From Xanthostigma xanthostigma (Eukaryota; Arthropoda; Insecta; Raphidioptera; Raphidiidae): DNA of 64,000 nt. This document shows positions 62,585 through 64,000 of the stretch, in pieces. Numbering within the stretch: the first letter of the stretch is position 1; every line of letters begins with the position of its first letter. Where the stretch lies: positions 4,836,001 to 4,900,000 of the forward strand of contig OY754472.1 of the NCBI GenBank assembly GCA_963575645.1, in the 5' to 3' direction. Under the pieces are notes generated by a model. It worked only from the letters and a program-made list of their open reading frames with translations, was not told the DNA's origin and made no database searches. The position numbers were made by a program, and so were the translations under genes.

Positions 62585-62610
62585 CGTGAGGTGACGCGGG
62601 TAATGGCTAG
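62585..62610 (+). mobile_element. Helitron-type 3' terminus
   Basis: GACGCGGGTAATGGCTAG then T, the same word as the terminus at 51336 in the other orientation. Confidence 0.45.
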
Positions 62611-63312
62611 TATTCAATATGATAATATTTGCTGCTCGTAGCCATGGTTAGGTACCTACATAATATGTTCCACATCATGTAAAAAATAGCCAAAAAAAAC
62701 AGCTGATTTTTTTTATTTTCAAAATATTTACAAAACTAAAAACAAAATTTTAAATTATTCAGACGTCTGGAAGTGGCTGAAAATTAATTTTAAATGTTCC
62801 ATACGTAGATACATACATACATACATAAAGTCAAGTTACTAAAAACGTGTTAAAAATGGCGGATCGACATTACATTTTCACTTCAAAATGTACATCCAAT
62901 ACATTGTTGTAGTGACAAAATCGCTATTTTTTTATAATCAATTATAGTATAATGAAGTTCTTTTCAGCGCTACCTAAACTGATTTATATGTTTTTATAGC
63001 TCTATTTTTATGCGCTATAAAAGCAAGTAATAAATTAATGGAAGGTTTTGTTAACACCGCCGTTCAGCGAAGCGTAGGGTATTATTTAATTAAATCGTGC
63101 CATAAATACCGGATGTTTTACTTCAAGTAGGCTCTCGGTATCCTGACAAATGCGATCTTTTCACCCAATCAAAAGTATTTTTGATGTGTAACTCATTTTT
63201 ACACGCTTTATATTAGTGTCACTTGTAAGTTTGTATGTATGTTTGTTTGTAACCTCGTTTGGACTACAGCAAGTGGTTTATTACTGTTAGTATGTTATGC
63301 CACAACTCTAAG
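62611..63312. other. Non-coding
   Basis: No gene recognised. (ATAC)n at 62808-62826. Confidence 0.35.
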
Positions 63313-63406
63313 CGCAATCGTTGACCGAACAGTCTAAGGCGCTATAGTCTTCGCTGACGTCAACTTTTGGATTCACCGGTCGTGGGTTCTAATCCCGTCC
63401 ACGCCG
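63313..63406 (+). pseudogene. tRNA-like sequence (Leu/Ser type) or SINE head
   Basis: AGTCTAAGGCGCT resembles the long D-arm of tRNA-Leu, and GGGTTCTAATCCC is a good B box 60 bases later. The acceptor stem ends (5' AGCGCAA, 3' CCACGCC) do not pair, so it is not a working tRNA gene. Confidence 0.4.
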
Positions 63407-63455
63407 AAATAAAAAATTTGTTTATTTTCAGCAAATTTTTGACAATAAATCGAAC

Positions 63456-63825
63456 TAAAAAGTGGAAAATAAATATAGTTTAAAAAAAAAACTAAAAAAC
63501 ACGCTTTATATCAAACTAAAAAGTGAAAAATAAATATAGTTTAAAAAACTAAAAAACACGCTTTATATCGAACTAAAAAGTAAAAAATATTTTTTTTTAA
63601 ATAAGCTTAAAACAATAATGAATAAAAAATACTAGTATTATTGTGAAAAAAGCGTGGGGCGCTCGATGTACGAAAATGTGGAACAAAGCGCCCCACGCTT
63701 TTTTCACAATAATACTTGTATTTTTTATTCATTAAGCTTATTTTAAAAAAATTATTTTTTACTTTTTAGTTAGATATAAAGCTTGTTTTTTAGTTTTTTT
63801 TAAACTATATTTATTTTTTTTATAT
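63456..63825. mobile_element. Foldback element with GC-rich central hairpin and tandem arm
   Basis: The centre AAAAAAGCGTGGGGCGCT pairs perfectly with the inverse across a 23-base loop (63650-63708). Outer arms match back to ATAAATATAGTTTAAA. The left arm has a duplicated ~60-base unit (63457-63580). Confidence 0.8.
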
Positions 63826-64000
63826 GAAATGACTACTGCGAATTATCAGGGGTTACGGCAGAGCTCCTGCCAAGTCGAACACTGCCGTACCATCATTTTC
63901 TCGAAGCGACTCACGGCGCTTTTGACCCCCCTGTAACTTCGTTGTGAATAAAGAAAGAATTTTGAATTTTTAATCATCAAGAGGACATACTACCTATAAC
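63826..64000. other. Non-coding window end
   Basis: No feature recognised. AATAAA at about 63948. Confidence 0.3.

Noticed and set aside
63313-63406. Functional tRNA-Leu gene
   Set aside because: Acceptor ends do not pair and the anticodon arm is not convincing.

Overview
The window looks like an insect nuclear genome. It is strongly AT-rich, its genes are split by introns with ordinary GT-AG borders (one GC-AG), and its gene set is metazoan. Most non-coding sequence is transposon debris of kinds typical of insects: tRNA-derived SINEs, Helitrons inserted between A and T, hAT, pogo/Tigger and mariner derivatives, and a gypsy-type LTR element. The order (Lepidoptera, Coleoptera, Hemiptera or other) cannot be settled from the sequence alone.

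Three host genes can be assembled exon by exon. (1) 2766-8453 (+): a three-exon gene for a 1,211-residue protein with an N-terminal PTB/PID domain and a cysteine-rich central part; I do not recognise the gene by name. (2) 10786-21697 (+): a six-exon RILP-like (Rab-interacting lysosomal protein-like) gene of 391 residues with RH1 and RH2 regions. (3) 32512-38273 (-): the last six exons of rabphilin (Rph), with a zinc-finger Rab-binding domain, C2A and C2B; its first coding exon was not found. RILP-like proteins and rabphilin both act downstream of Rab GTPases, but I see no evidence that their neighbourhood is functional.

Two autonomous mobile elements appear intact. An LTR retrotransposon (17133-21456, minus strand) lies antisense in the last RILP-like intron. 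Its LTRs look identical over 200 bp, its target duplication is CTTC, and gag and pol are open. A hAT transposon (42323-46384) has a perfect 8-bp target duplication (TATACTTA), matching termini and a two-exon transposase whose N-terminus carries a PCNA-interaction-type motif.

The rest is a dense, nested repeat landscape. It holds foldback/MITE elements with long inverted arms, six copies of one 580-bp family (called R here), a SINE split by a later ~1-kb insertion, decayed mariner, Tigger, THAP-like and Helitron pieces, several short motifs shaped like hammerhead ribozyme cores, and an odd cluster of seven tiny perfect hairpins at 56399-56620. About 21,700-32,500 and 48,600-64,000 contain no host gene that I can support.
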